This document shows positions 1-8,760 of a DNA stretch of 64,000 nucleotides, piece after piece (the stretch's first letter is position 1; every line of letters starts with the position of its first letter). The notes below the pieces were generated by a model that did no database searches, was not told the DNA's origin, and was given only the letters and a program-made list of their open reading frames with translations. The DNA is from an uncultured Lachnospiraceae bacterium (lineage in GTDB: Bacteria > Bacillota > Clostridia > Lachnospirales > Lachnospiraceae): contig CAMWXB010000008.1 in assembly GCA_947178125.1 (NCBI GenBank), forward strand, positions 31,258 to 95,257. Reading direction: 5' to 3'. The translations under genes and the position numbers were made by a program.

Positions 1-1491
1 GAAAAAGGGCCTGTGCATCGGTGCATTCATGCGGTCAGCCATCAGGTGGAAGACCATGCGGAACTCATCGATATGTCTCCGCGTTTTGCAGCGAGCAAGA
101 TTGTGGAAGGCGATAAAGATATTATCGAGCGTCTGAAACTGTCTCAGAATGAACTTGAGTTGATGGAACACAGTATTCTGGAGATGGAAGAGGATAACGG
201 CATGGACCGGAACGCTTCTCTTGCGGATATGCGTTATGCTTTTATTGAAAAGGTATGTGAAAGCGCGGTCATCAAATGTCAGGAAAGCCGGGAACATAAA
301 AGAAGCGTCAGAATTGATACGATACTCACCGGGAAATATTTTGCAGTGCCTGCATTTCTCGTTATTATGCTGCTGATTTTCTGGCTGACCTTTGGTGTGA
401 TCGGTCAGGGACTGAGCGACTTGTTGAGCATGGGCATCGATATGCTTTCATCCTGGGTGGAAAAGATGCTGATGGCCTATGGCATCAATCCGGTGGTAGA
501 GAGTCTTGTTATCGACGGTATCTTTGCCGGGGTAGGAAGCGTACTGAGTTTTCTTCCGATTATCGTAGTGCTTTTTTTCTTCCTGTCCATTCTGGAAGAT
601 TCCGGTTATATGGCAAGAATAGCATTTGTTATGGATAGACCGCTCAGGAAGATCGGATTATCCGGCAAGAGCTTTGTTTCCATGCTGATCGGTTTCGGAT
701 GCAGCGTACCGGCTGTTATGTCCAGCAGAACGCTTTCTTCGGAACGGGATAAAAAGATGACCATCATGCTGATACCTTTTATCAGCTGTTCGGCTAAAAT
801 ACCGATATATGCGCTGTTTACGGCTGCTTTCTTTCCCGAACATCCGGTGCTTGTAATGATGGGCCTTTATGTGCTCGGAATTTTAGTCGGTCTGCTCGTG
901 GCCGTTGTTTTGAACCATACGGCTTTTAAAGGAAATTCCATGCCGTTTATGATGGAACTCCCCAATTATCGTTTTCCGTCGGCAAAGAGTGTTTTGCTCC
1001 TGATGTGGGACAAGGCGAAAGACTTTTTGCAGAGAGCGTTTACCGTCATTTTCCTTGCGACGATGATTATCTGGTTCTTACAGACTTTTGACAGCCGTCT
1101 GAATGTGGTGTCGGACAGCAAAGACAGCCTGCTTGCCCTGGTAGGCCAGTATATTGCGCCGTTGTTCGGGCCCCTTGGATTTAACGACTGGCGTGTGGCG
1201 ACCTCTCTGATCAGTGGCTTTACGGCCAAAGAGGCGGTGGTCAGTACGCTGAGCGTTCTGACAGGAACGACGATGAGCAATTTGAGCGATACGCTTGGAA
1301 CGATATTTACGCCGGTTTCGGCAATCAGTTTTTTGGTGTTTACGCTGCTTTATACACCATGTGTTGCGGCAGTAGCGACGATCAAGCGGGAAATGGCCTC
1401 GTCCTGGAAAGCATTCTGTATCGTATTGATGCAGTGTGGTGTTGCATGGCTCGTTTCCTGTATTATATATCAGGTGTTATGTTTGATTTGA
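1..1491 (+). CDS. feoB: Ferrous iron transporter FeoB, C-terminal part (5' end outside window)
   Basis: Imports Fe2+ across the cytoplasmic membrane, driven or gated by a cytoplasmic G domain. The reading frame is open from base 1, so the N-terminal G domain lies upstream and only about 496 codons are seen. The visible part starts with the helical spacer, then shows the membrane domain with two Gate-type repeats: GFGCSVPAVMSSRTL near base 690 and PFISCSAKIPIYALF near base 775, each with the conserved cysteine, followed by SGFTAKEAVVSTLSVL near base 1215. These are hallmarks of FeoB. A ZIP metal carrier follows on the same strand after about 110 bases. FeoA, if present, is upstream of the window. 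Confidence 0.95.
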   Translation, partial: EKGPVHRCIHAVSHQVEDHAELIDMSPRFAASKIVEGDKDIIERLKLSQNELELMEHSILEMEEDNGMDRNASLADMRYAFIEKVCESAVIKCQESREHKRSVRIDTILTGKYFAVPAFLVIMLLIFWLTFGVIGQGLSDLLSMGIDMLSSWVEKMLMAYGINPVVESLVIDGIFAGVGSVLSFLPIIVVLFFFLSILEDSGYMARIAFVMDRPLRKIGLSGKSFVSMLIGFGCSVPAVMSSRTLSSERDKKMTIMLIPFISCSAKIPIYALFTAAFFPEHPVLVMMGLYVLGILVGLLVAVVLNHTAFKGNSMPFMMELPNYRFPSAKSVLLLMWDKAKDFLQRAFTVIFLATMIIWFLQTFDSRLNVVSDSKDSLLALVGQYIAPLFGPLGFNDWRVATSLISGFTAKEAVVSTLSVLTGTTMSNLSDTLGTIFTPVSAISFLVFTLLYTPCVAAVATIKREMASSWKAFCIVLMQCGVAWLVSCIIYQVLCLI

Positions 1492-1581
1492 GTTTAAAGT
1501 GATTACATATTTGGAACCATACAGAGAAAGCCTCATAAACTATTTACAACAATATGCTCAGGGTATTTGTTCAATGATTGG

Positions 1582-1613
1582 CAGTTTGAAGGAAAGGTAT
1601 GGTTATCGATATG
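1582..1613 (+). promoter_or_regulatory. Double-ATG start element at the ZIP gene
   Basis: The bases CAGTTTGAAGGAAAGG end one base before an ATG (1599), and a second in-frame ATG lies at 1611. The first ATG sits almost on top of the purine run, so the second is the more credible start. This is one of nine similar sites in the window. Confidence 0.6.
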
Positions 1614-2387
1614 GATATTTTTATCGGACTTATGATTCCGTTTTTCGGGACTTTTGCAGGTGCGGCCTGTGTTCTTTTTATGAGAAATGCGCTGAATAAG
1701 CAGGTGGAAAAGGTACTGCTCGGTTTTGCATCGGGCGTGATGGTCGCGGCTTCCGTATGGTCGCTTCTTCTGCCGGCTATCGATATGTCCGCCGGATACG
1801 GAAAGTTTGCATTTGTTCCGGCTGCGGTAGGCTTTTCAGCCGGCATCGCTTTTCTATACGGACTGGATAAATTGATTCCCCATTTGCATCTCGGGGGCAG
1901 GAAGCCGGAGGGAATCAAAAGCAGTCTGACAAAGACGACGATGTTGGCTTTAGCGGTCACACTGCATAACATTCCGGAAGGGATGGCAGTAGGTGTCGTT
2001 TTTGCAGGAGTTCTGTCGGGCAATCAGGAAATAACGATGGCAGGAGCCTATACGCTTGCCGTGGGAATTGCTATTCAGAATTTTCCGGAAGGCGCCATTA
2101 TATCCATGCCGATGAAAAGCAATGGAAGCAGGAAGGGAAGAGCTTTTGCCTATGGTGCACTGTCAGGCGCTGTGGAACCGGCGGCAGCATTTATCACAAT
2201 TTTAATAACTGGTGTTATAGAAAAGGCACTGCCGTTTTTGCTGGCGTTTGCGGCGGGAGCAATGCTGTTCGTTGTTGTGGAAGAACTGATACCGGAGGCT
2301 TCTGCAGATGGGGATTCGGACGGCGCTACACTGGGATTCGCGGCGGGATTTCTGATTATGATGATCCTGGATGTTACGTTGGGCTAG
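1611..2387 (+). CDS. ZIP family divalent metal transporter
   Basis: Likely imports zinc or another divalent metal into the cytoplasm. The 258-residue protein is almost wholly hydrophobic, with about eight predicted membrane segments. The two metal-binding helices of the family are clear: HNIPEGMAVG at residues 119-128 and QNFPEG at 156-161, with EPAAAF further on. A histidine-bearing loop (PHLHLGG) lies between TM3 and TM4. The start at 1611 is chosen over 1599 because the AAAGG run abuts 1599. It follows feoB and precedes a hairpin at 2387-2409, so it may be the last gene of a metal-uptake unit. The exact substrate is not readable from sequence. Confidence 0.88.
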   Translation: MDIFIGLMIPFFGTFAGAACVLFMRNALNKQVEKVLLGFASGVMVAASVWSLLLPAIDMSAGYGKFAFVPAAVGFSAGIAFLYGLDKLIPHLHLGGRKPEGIKSSLTKTTMLALAVTLHNIPEGMAVGVVFAGVLSGNQEITMAGAYTLAVGIAIQNFPEGAIISMPMKSNGSRKGRAFAYGALSGAVEPAAAFITILITGVIEKALPFLLAFAAGAMLFVVVEELIPEASADGDSDGATLGFAAGFLIMMILDVTLG

Positions 2388-2429
2388 GCTGAAAACTTAA
2401 TTTTCAGCCGCGGGTCTGCAAAGGCAGAC
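2387..2429 (+). terminator. Two small hairpins after the ZIP gene
   Basis: A 9-bp stem (GGCTGAAAA with TTTTCAGCC, 2387-2409) begins at the last base of the ZIP stop codon. A second stem (GTCTG with CAGAC, 2414-2429) follows. There is no long T run, so termination is possible but unproven. The second hairpin resembles the one upstream of rnfE at 35382-35397. Confidence 0.4.
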
Positions 2430-2454
2430 TTGTAGACTGTGGAAGGAGTTACAG

Positions 2455-2691
2455 ATGAAAACTTACAAACTGGATTTAAATTCGATTGAGCGGGTCAAGG
2501 GATTTGTATCCGCAATCAGTAACATGGAGGGGTACTTTGATCTGGTCTCTGGCAGATATGTTGTCGATGCCAAGTCGATCATGGGAATTTTTTCGATGGA
2601 TTTATCGGAGAACGTCGAACTGCGGATTCTGGAAACAAATGAAAAGATATCCGAAATTGAAAAGGCGGTCGCTCCCTATTTGATATCCTGA
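2455..2691 (+). CDS. HPr-like protein lacking the phosphorylated histidine
   Basis: A 78-residue protein with the HPr-fold signature in its second half (YVVDAKSIMGIFSMDLS, residues 35-51), where HPr proteins read KSIMGxxSL. The first half, which in true HPr carries GxHxRPA with the phosphoryl-accepting His15, reads SIERVKGFVSAIS and holds no histidine; the whole protein has none. It therefore cannot act as a PTS phosphocarrier in the usual way, and a regulatory or vestigial role is inferred. The site GGAAGGAG lies 6 bases before the ATG. It stands alone just ahead of sbcD. Confident for fold family, not for role. Confidence 0.75.
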   Translation: MKTYKLDLNSIERVKGFVSAISNMEGYFDLVSGRYVVDAKSIMGIFSMDLSENVELRILETNEKISEIEKAVAPYLIS

Positions 2692-2730
2692 ATCAGGAAA
2701 AGAACGGAACGGGAAAGAAGTACAAAGGTT

Positions 2731-3870
2731 ATGAAATTACTGCATCTGGCTGATCTGCATCTTGGAAAGAGAGTCCATGAATTTTCCATGCTGGAGGACC
2801 AGCGTTATATTTTAAAACAAATACTTGAGATCATGGAGACGGAGCAGGCGGACGGCGTACTGGTCGCCGGCGATATTTATGATAAAACGGTTCCGTCCGC
2901 AGAGGCGGTGCAGCTGCTCGATGATTTTCTGACGAATATTGCAGGAAGAAAGATTCCTGTTTTTTTAATCAGCGGAAATCATGATTCTGCAGAGAGAATT
3001 TCCTTTGGTGCGAAACTTTTTGCAAAGAGCGGCGTTTATTTCGCATCCGGTTATCAGGGGAAGACGGAAGTCGTGACGTTAGAAGATGATTATGGAAAAG
3101 TGAACATTTATCTGCTTCCTTTTGTCAGACCGGTTTATGTGAGGCAGGCATTTCCGGAACTGGCGGAAAGAATTGTTTCTTATCAGGATGCCATGCAGAC
3201 CGTTATGGGGCATATCGACCTGAACAGAGAATGCAGAAATGTGCTGGTGGCGCATCAGTTCGTGACAGGCGCGGTGCGGTGTGAATCGGAAGAAATTCAG
3301 GTGGGCGGACTGGACAATGTGGAAGCTTCCTTATTTGCGGACTTTGACTATGTGGCACTCGGTCATATTCATGGGCCGCAGTGGATTTTGCGGGAGACTA
3401 TGCGTTATGCCGGAACGCCTTTAAAATATTCTTTTTCGGAGGTCTGCCATCAGAAGGCCGTAACGGTGATAGAACTGCGCGCTAAAGGAGATGTGGAGAT
3501 CAGAAAAATACCGCTCAGGCCGCTTCATGATATGCGGAAGATAAGGGGAAGTTATGAAGAATTAACAAAGCGCAGTGTTTATGAAAATACGAGTGTTGAA
3601 GATTATGTACAGATTACATTGACCGATGAAGAGGATATTTTCGATGCTGTCGGAAAGCTGCGGGTTATTTATCCCAATCTGATGAAAATAGAGTATGATA
3701 ACCGCCGGACCGGGAAGACGGTGGAAGCAGCGGTGGCAGAAAATGTGGAAAGAACACCGTTGGAATATACGAAAGCGTTGTTTTCAATGCAGAATGAAAG
3801 AGCGATGTCCTTAAAGCAGGAGAAGTATCTTGTGAATCTGATCGAAGAGGTATGGGGGGATGGACTATGA
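2731..3870 (+). CDS. sbcD: Exonuclease SbcCD subunit D
   Basis: Nuclease subunit of the SbcCD complex, which cuts DNA hairpins and processes double-strand ends during repair and replication. The N-terminal two thirds is a calcineurin-like phosphoesterase domain with metal-ligand motifs in order: LADLHLGK (residues 6-13), AGDIYD (about 49-54), SGNHD (about 80-84), VAHQF (about 173-177) and GHIHGP (about 211-216). A C-terminal capping domain follows. At 379 residues it has the usual family length. Its stop codon overlaps the sbcC start in an ATGA, so the two are translationally coupled. Hairpin-cutting activity is of interest because this chromosome carries long hairpins (12457, 32071, 51783). 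Confidence 0.95.
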   Translation: MKLLHLADLHLGKRVHEFSMLEDQRYILKQILEIMETEQADGVLVAGDIYDKTVPSAEAVQLLDDFLTNIAGRKIPVFLISGNHDSAERISFGAKLFAKSGVYFASGYQGKTEVVTLEDDYGKVNIYLLPFVRPVYVRQAFPELAERIVSYQDAMQTVMGHIDLNRECRNVLVAHQFVTGAVRCESEEIQVGGLDNVEASLFADFDYVALGHIHGPQWILRETMRYAGTPLKYSFSEVCHQKAVTVIELRAKGDVEIRKIPLRPLHDMRKIRGSYEELTKRSVYENTSVEDYVQITLTDEEDIFDAVGKLRVIYPNLMKIEYDNRRTGKTVEAAVAENVERTPLEYTKALFSMQNERAMSLKQEKYLVNLIEEVWGDGL

Positions 3871-6185
3871 GACCGCTTATACTGACTTTATCAGCTTTTG
3901 GGCCTTATGCCGGAGAGGAAACGATAGATTTTACGAGGCTTGGAACGAAAGGACTTTATTTAATAACAGGTGATACGGGTGCGGGTAAGACAACGATCTT
4001 CGATGCCATTGTGTTCGCGCTGTATGGAGAAGCGAGCGGAGAAGCGCGGGGAGCGGATATGCTGCGCTCCAAATATGCTGCTGCGGATATGCCGACCTAT
4101 GTCCGTATGCGGTTTGCTTATCGCGGGGGAGAATATCAGATTACGAGAAATCCGGAATACAGGCGGCCATCCAAAAAAGGAGAGGGCTATACGGCCAACA
4201 AAGCAGATGCTGAACTGGTCTGTCCGGATGGGCGTATCGTGACGAAGAACCGTGAAGTGACGAAGGCGGTGACGGAACTGCTCGGGCTTGATAAAAATCA
4301 GTTCACGCAGATTGCGATGATTGCGCAGGGCGATTTTCTGAGGCTTCTCTACGCCAAAACAGAGGACAGGAGCAAAATTTTCAGGGAAATTTTTCATACG
4401 AAGGCCTATCAGATATTGCAGGAGCGCTTAAAAACGGAGGCCGGGGCTTTGCGTCAGGAATATGAAGCATTGGAAAAGAGTATTGACCAGTATCTGGAAG
4501 GGATTCTCTGTGAAGATGCAGATTTTGCGGCCAGAATGGACAGTGTACGGCAGAATCGGAAGGCGATTCCGACAGAGGATATCGTGACACTGATTCGGGA
4601 GCGGATTGCTGCGGATGAGGCACAGCTCGGCCTGCTGCAGAAGCGGCTCGATACATACGAAAAAGAACTGGAGCAGGTCAATCAGGTCATCGGCAGAGTA
4701 AATGAGCGGAAGAAACGCCGGAAAGAACTGGAGGATGTGAAGAAACAGCTTTTGCATATCGTGCCGTCTCTTACGTTAATGCAGGAGCAGTATGGCGAAA
4801 AACAGCGGGCTTTTCAACTGTTTGAGGAAGAGCGGGCACAGTTGGAGAAAGTATATCAGGATTCTCTCGATATGCTGGAAAAAAAGGAAGCGCTGGAAGA
4901 GATGCGGCTTCAGGTGGAAAAGCTGCGGGTGGACGCAGCGGCGGGCGAAAAAGCATACGGACAGGCAGCGCTTTTGCACAGACGGGCGAAAGAGGCCTAT
5001 GATGAAATGGAGCGGCAGTATCTGGATGAACAGGCAGGAGTTCTTGCGCTGCACCTGGAAGAAGGAGAACCCTGTCCGGTCTGTGGTTCGCTGACGCATC
5101 CGATGCCGGCGAAGCATAAGGAAGGTGCGCCTTCCAAGGAAGCGGTGGATAGGGCCAAAAAGGAAGCGGAAACGGCAAACGCCAGACTGCATAAGGCGAG
5201 CGAGGACGCGGGCGCTTTAAAGGGCAGGATGGAGAGCGCGGTGGAGCAGTACCGGGTAATGCTGGAGACGGAAACTGAACAGGAGGAAGAATCCCTTCGT
5301 TTCACGGGAAAGGAAGAAGCTGAAAAAGTGCTGCAGGAAAAGGCACGGGAAAGCCTGCGGCGAAAGAAGGAACTTGCCGGAATAGAAGCCGCATGCCGGG
5401 AGCGGGAGAAAGAATGCCAGCGGTGCCAGAATATGAAAGAGATGCTGGAAAAACAGCTTGAGGAGGGTGTCGAAACTGTCCCGGAGGAACTGGAAGAAAA
5501 GAGACGTACACTGTCGGAGGAGAAGCAGCTTGCCCTGAAAGAACAGCGGGAACTGCACCGGTGTGTGCAGACCAATGCCGGAATCGTACAGGATATTGAA
5601 AAGAGAAGCCGGAAACTGAGAGCCGTGGAAGAAAAGTGGAGCCTGATCGGGGAATTGGCGGGAACTTTTAACGGTAATGTGGCCGGAAAAGATAAAATTA
5701 TGTTAGAAACATATGTGCAGATGACCTATTTTGACAGAATGATCGGCCGGGCCAATACGAGATTTATGATGATGTCCGGCGGACAGTACGAACTAAAACG
5801 GGCCGGAGCACAGAATATGAAAAGCCAGAGCGGATTAGAACTGGATGTCGTGGATCATTATAATGGTACAGTAAGGAGCATTAAGACATTATCCGGCGGA
5901 GAGGCTTTTCTTGCTTCTCTGTCTATGGCGCTTGGACTTTCGGATGAAATTCAGTCTACGGCCGGCGGCATTGCACTGGATACAATGTTTGTGGATGAAG
6001 GTTTTGGTTATCTGGATGAAGAAGCGTTGGCACAGGCAATCCGCACCTTACAGGGGCTGGCCGAGGGAAATCGGCTGGTAGGCATTATATCCCATGTCGG
6101 AAGCCTGAAAGAAAAGATTGAAAAACAGATTGTTGTTACCAAAGAAAAAAGCGGCGGAAGCAGGACTGTCATTTCAGAAATGTAG
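3867..6185 (+). CDS. sbcC: Exonuclease SbcCD subunit C, compact form
   Basis: SMC-like ATPase that pairs with SbcD. Walker A is GDTGAGKTT at residues 35-43. Two long coiled coils surround the zinc hook CPVC at residues 403-406, and the signature LSGGEAFLASLSMALGLS lies near 675 with Walker B FVDEGFGYLDE near 708. I place the start at the ATG overlapping the sbcD stop (ATGA) rather than the ATG 15 bases upstream, because MRPLILTLSAFGPY is the canonical N-terminus. At 772 residues it is clearly shorter than the roughly 1,000-1,150 residues typical of E. coli or B. subtilis SbcC, the difference being in the coiled-coil arms. All catalytic motifs are intact. Confidence 0.95.
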   Translation: MRPLILTLSAFGPYAGEETIDFTRLGTKGLYLITGDTGAGKTTIFDAIVFALYGEASGEARGADMLRSKYAAADMPTYVRMRFAYRGGEYQITRNPEYRRPSKKGEGYTANKADAELVCPDGRIVTKNREVTKAVTELLGLDKNQFTQIAMIAQGDFLRLLYAKTEDRSKIFREIFHTKAYQILQERLKTEAGALRQEYEALEKSIDQYLEGILCEDADFAARMDSVRQNRKAIPTEDIVTLIRERIAADEAQLGLLQKRLDTYEKELEQVNQVIGRVNERKKRRKELEDVKKQLLHIVPSLTLMQEQYGEKQRAFQLFEEERAQLEKVYQDSLDMLEKKEALEEMRLQVEKLRVDAAAGEKAYGQAALLHRRAKEAYDEMERQYLDEQAGVLALHLEEGEPCPVCGSLTHPMPAKHKEGAPSKEAVDRAKKEAETANARLHKASEDAGALKGRMESAVEQYRVMLETETEQEEESLRFTGKEEAEKVLQEKARESLRRKKELAGIEAACREREKECQRCQNMKEMLEKQLEEGVETVPEELEEKRRTLSEEKQLALKEQRELHRCVQTNAGIVQDIEKRSRKLRAVEEKWSLIGELAGTFNGNVAGKDKIMLETYVQMTYFDRMIGRANTRFMMMSGGQYELKRAGAQNMKSQSGLELDVVDHYNGTVRSIKTLSGGEAFLASLSMALGLSDEIQSTAGGIALDTMFVDEGFGYLDEEALAQAIRTLQGLAEGNRLVGIISHVGSLKEKIEKQIVVTKEKSGGSRTVISEM

Positions 6186-6205
6186 AATAGAATGGAGCGT
6201 TGCAG

Positions 6206-7078
6206 ATGGAAAAGAAAATTGCGATGAGGGTATCCTTTGTCAGTATTGTGGTCAATTTGGGATTGTCGCTGTTGAAACTGGCGGCAGGTATCGTGGCATC
6301 TTCAGGAGCCATGATTTCCGATGCCGTGCATTCTGCTTCGGATGTATTCAGCACGATCATTGTGATGATCGGAGTTCAGATTTCAAGTAAGAAGTCGGAT
6401 GCAGATCATCAATATGGCCATGAGAGGTTAGAGTGTGTGGCTTCCATCGTATTAGCGGTGGTCTTGTGCATTACCGGATGCGGAATCGGATATCGCGGAC
6501 TGCAGACTGTTTTGAACGGACGATATGAAGAACTCGCTATACCGGGAAGGCTGGCGCTCTTTGTAGCAGCGCTTTCCATTGTCATCAAAGAATGGATGTT
6601 CTGGTATACGAGAGCGGCGGCGAAAAAAATCAATTCCGGTGCCCTGATGGCGGATGCCTGGCACCATCGTTCGGATTCACTTTCCTCTGTGGGTGCATTG
6701 ATCGGTATTTTTGGTTCTCGTTTGGGGTATCCTGTTTTAGATAGCGTAGCAAGTGTTATTATCAGTGCTTTTATCGTAAAGGCCGCTTATGACATTTTTA
6801 AAGACGCCGTTGATAAGATGGTGGATAAGGCCTGCGATGATGAGACGATTCAGGAAATGCGCCGGATGATAGCCGCCCAGGAAGGAGTATTGGGCATTGA
6901 CCTTCTGCGGACCCGGCTATTTGGCAACCGGATCTATGTCGATATTGAGATTGCTGCGGATGGCAGCCGTACACTGAATGAGACGCATGCTGTGGCGGAA
7001 TGTGTGCATCATAAGATGGAGCAGACCTTTCCGAATGTGAAGCATTGTATGGTGCATGTGAATCCATACCGGGGATAG
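6206..7078 (+). CDS. Cation diffusion facilitator (CDF) metal exporter
   Basis: Exports zinc, iron, manganese or a similar divalent cation in exchange for protons. The 290-residue protein has six predicted membrane segments with the paired metal sites of the family, DAVHSASD near residue 40 and DAWHHRSD near residue 150, followed by a cytoplasmic C-terminal domain (residues about 205-285) ending in a region with several histidines. Start ATG 6206 is preceded by GGAGCG; a TTG six bases earlier is less likely. It follows sbcC by 20 bases, so may be co-transcribed with it. With feoB and the ZIP gene it makes three metal transporters in 7 kb. Metal specificity is not decided here. Confidence 0.9.
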   Translation: MEKKIAMRVSFVSIVVNLGLSLLKLAAGIVASSGAMISDAVHSASDVFSTIIVMIGVQISSKKSDADHQYGHERLECVASIVLAVVLCITGCGIGYRGLQTVLNGRYEELAIPGRLALFVAALSIVIKEWMFWYTRAAAKKINSGALMADAWHHRSDSLSSVGALIGIFGSRLGYPVLDSVASVIISAFIVKAAYDIFKDAVDKMVDKACDDETIQEMRRMIAAQEGVLGIDLLRTRLFGNRIYVDIEIAADGSRTLNETHAVAECVHHKMEQTFPNVKHCMVHVNPYRG

Positions 7079-7127
7079 GGGACCCGGCTGATGTCAGGCC
7101 CCGTAGATAAAGTTTCCGGTCATGTGT

Positions 7128-7156
7128 TTGCGAAAAGTGTTTTATTGTGCTATATT
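7128..7156 (+). promoter_or_regulatory. Candidate sigma-A promoter for the cardiolipin synthase gene
   Basis: TTGCGA at 7128-7133 and TATATT at 7151-7156 are separated by 17 bases. TG one base before the -10 gives an extended -10. It would start a transcript about 40 bases before the gene. Confidence 0.55.
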
Positions 7157-7172
7157 ATTTAGAGAGTTCGGG

Positions 7173-7209
7173 GGGACAGACTGAAAAAGGTATGGTTATA
7201 TTCCTATGA
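7173..7209 (+). promoter_or_regulatory. Start element with a five-codon leader overlapping the cls start
   Basis: The bases CAGACTGAAAAAGG lead into an ATG at 7192 that encodes only M-V-I-F-L and ends in a TGA (7207-7209) overlapping the cls ATG at 7206. This belongs to the same start-element family as 1599, 14437 and others, but here the first ATG is out of frame with the gene. Confidence 0.55.
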
Positions 7210-8735
7210 GAAAAATATCGCATTTGGTTTTGAACAGGGTATTTATAACGGGTGTAATTGTTTTGCTTCAGGTCTTTTTCTTTATCCTGGAGCTTTTCCA
7301 ATGGGCGAATCATTATGTAGAGATTGCATTTGCGTTAAGGGCGCTCAGTCTTCTGATTGTTTTTTATCTTATCTTGAAACCGAACAATCCCGCCGTAAAA
7401 CTGGCATGGATCGTGCCTATCCTGGTCTTTCCCCTGTTCGGTGGAATTTCATACCTTGCATTTGGACATGTTGTCATTTCCCGGAAGCTTCGGAACAGTA
7501 TGCGGAAGACGGAAGAACTGACCAAAAGGAATATGCCGGAGAATCAGGATATTTTGGAGAAAATAAAGAAAGAAAATCTGTCCGTTGCCAATTTGTGCGG
7601 ATATCTGAAACACTATTCCGGCACAGCGGTATGGGAAAATACGAATACGACCTATTATGCGGACGGGCTTCCTTATTGGGAACAGTTGTTAGAGGACCTT
7701 GAGAGGGCAGAGCGCTTCATTTTTCTGGAATATTTTATATTGGGTGAAGGCACGATGTGGGATGCAGTCTTACAGATTCTGGAAAAGAAAGCAAAACAGG
7801 GCATCGAAGTCAGACTGATCTATGATGATTTCGGGAGCGTTCTGAAACTGCCCAAGCATTATGAGCAGTTCATTGAGCAGAAGGGCATAAAGTGTGTCGC
7901 GTTCAATAAACTGGTTCCGCTCATGGCGATCATACTGAACAACAGAGATCACCGGAAAATTGTCGTGATCGATGGAAAGGTCGGTTATACCGGCGGTATC
8001 AATCTGGCGGATGAATATATCAATTATAAGACACTGTATGGTTATTGGAAGGATGCGGGAATCCGTCTGGAAGGAGAAGCGGTCTGGAATTTTACGGTGA
8101 TGTTCCTGCAGATGTGGAACATTTCTCGTGATACAGATGAAGATTACAGTCGTTATCGGCACTGTTTTACGGAAAAAATATCGGGGAGTGGATATGTGCA
8201 GCCTTATGGTGATACGCCTTTCGATAATGAAACAGTGGGTGAAAATGTGTATCTGAACATGATCGGTTATGCCAGACGATATTTCTATGCGTTCACACCT
8301 TACCTGATTACAGATAACGAGATGTGTACGGCGTTAAAGCTGGCAGCCAAACGAGGGGTGGACGTACGGCTGGTCACGCCGGGCATTCCGGATAAAAAGA
8401 TGGCGTACTGGCTGACACAGTCCAGTTACCAGAATCTGCTTGAGGCGGGCGTGAAAATTTATCAGTATACGCCCGGTTTTATTCATTCCAAATGTGTTTT
8501 GTGCGATGATGAAATAGCGGCAGTCGGAACCATTAATTTCGATTACAGAAGCTTTTATCATCATTTTGAGTGTGGTGTTTTTCTGTACCGGGCCGGTGCA
8601 GTCTCAGAACTGAAAAATGATATGGAGAATACTTTTGCGGAATCGGAGGAAATCACGCTGGAATGGTGTCGGAAAAAGTTTATGAAGATGAACGTGATCG
8701 GACCGTTTCTGAAACTGTTCTCGCCCTTGTTCTGA
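7206..8735 (+). CDS. cls: Cardiolipin synthase (phospholipase D family)
   Basis: Condenses two phosphatidylglycerol molecules into cardiolipin at the membrane. The N-terminus has two to three hydrophobic segments (residues about 8-85, the PLDc_N region), followed by two phospholipase D catalytic motifs: HRKIVVIDG near residue 249 with GGINLADEY after it, and HSKCVLCDD near residue 427 with GTINFDYRS after it. Both HxKxxxxD signatures are complete. At 509 residues it matches the bacterial ClsA family. plsC follows after 25 bases, making a small phospholipid unit. Start ATG 7206 overlaps a five-codon upstream frame, suggesting translational coupling. Confidence 0.94.
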   Translation: MRKISHLVLNRVFITGVIVLLQVFFFILELFQWANHYVEIAFALRALSLLIVFYLILKPNNPAVKLAWIVPILVFPLFGGISYLAFGHVVISRKLRNSMRKTEELTKRNMPENQDILEKIKKENLSVANLCGYLKHYSGTAVWENTNTTYYADGLPYWEQLLEDLERAERFIFLEYFILGEGTMWDAVLQILEKKAKQGIEVRLIYDDFGSVLKLPKHYEQFIEQKGIKCVAFNKLVPLMAIILNNRDHRKIVVIDGKVGYTGGINLADEYINYKTLYGYWKDAGIRLEGEAVWNFTVMFLQMWNISRDTDEDYSRYRHCFTEKISGSGYVQPYGDTPFDNETVGENVYLNMIGYARRYFYAFTPYLITDNEMCTALKLAAKRGVDVRLVTPGIPDKKMAYWLTQSSYQNLLEAGVKIYQYTPGFIHSKCVLCDDEIAAVGTINFDYRSFYHHFECGVFLYRAGAVSELKNDMENTFAESEEITLEWCRKKFMKMNVIGPFLKLFSPLF

Positions 8736-8760
8736 TGGAAATAGAAAGAGAGTGTGTTTT

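Noticed and set aside
1492..1598. A small gene between feoB and the ZIP gene
   Set aside because: Only a frame starting without a ribosome site and overlapping the ZIP start was found.
1571..2023. 150-codon minus-strand frame opposite the ZIP gene
   Set aside because: Shadow of a recognised transporter; Pro/Ser/Thr-rich with no domain.
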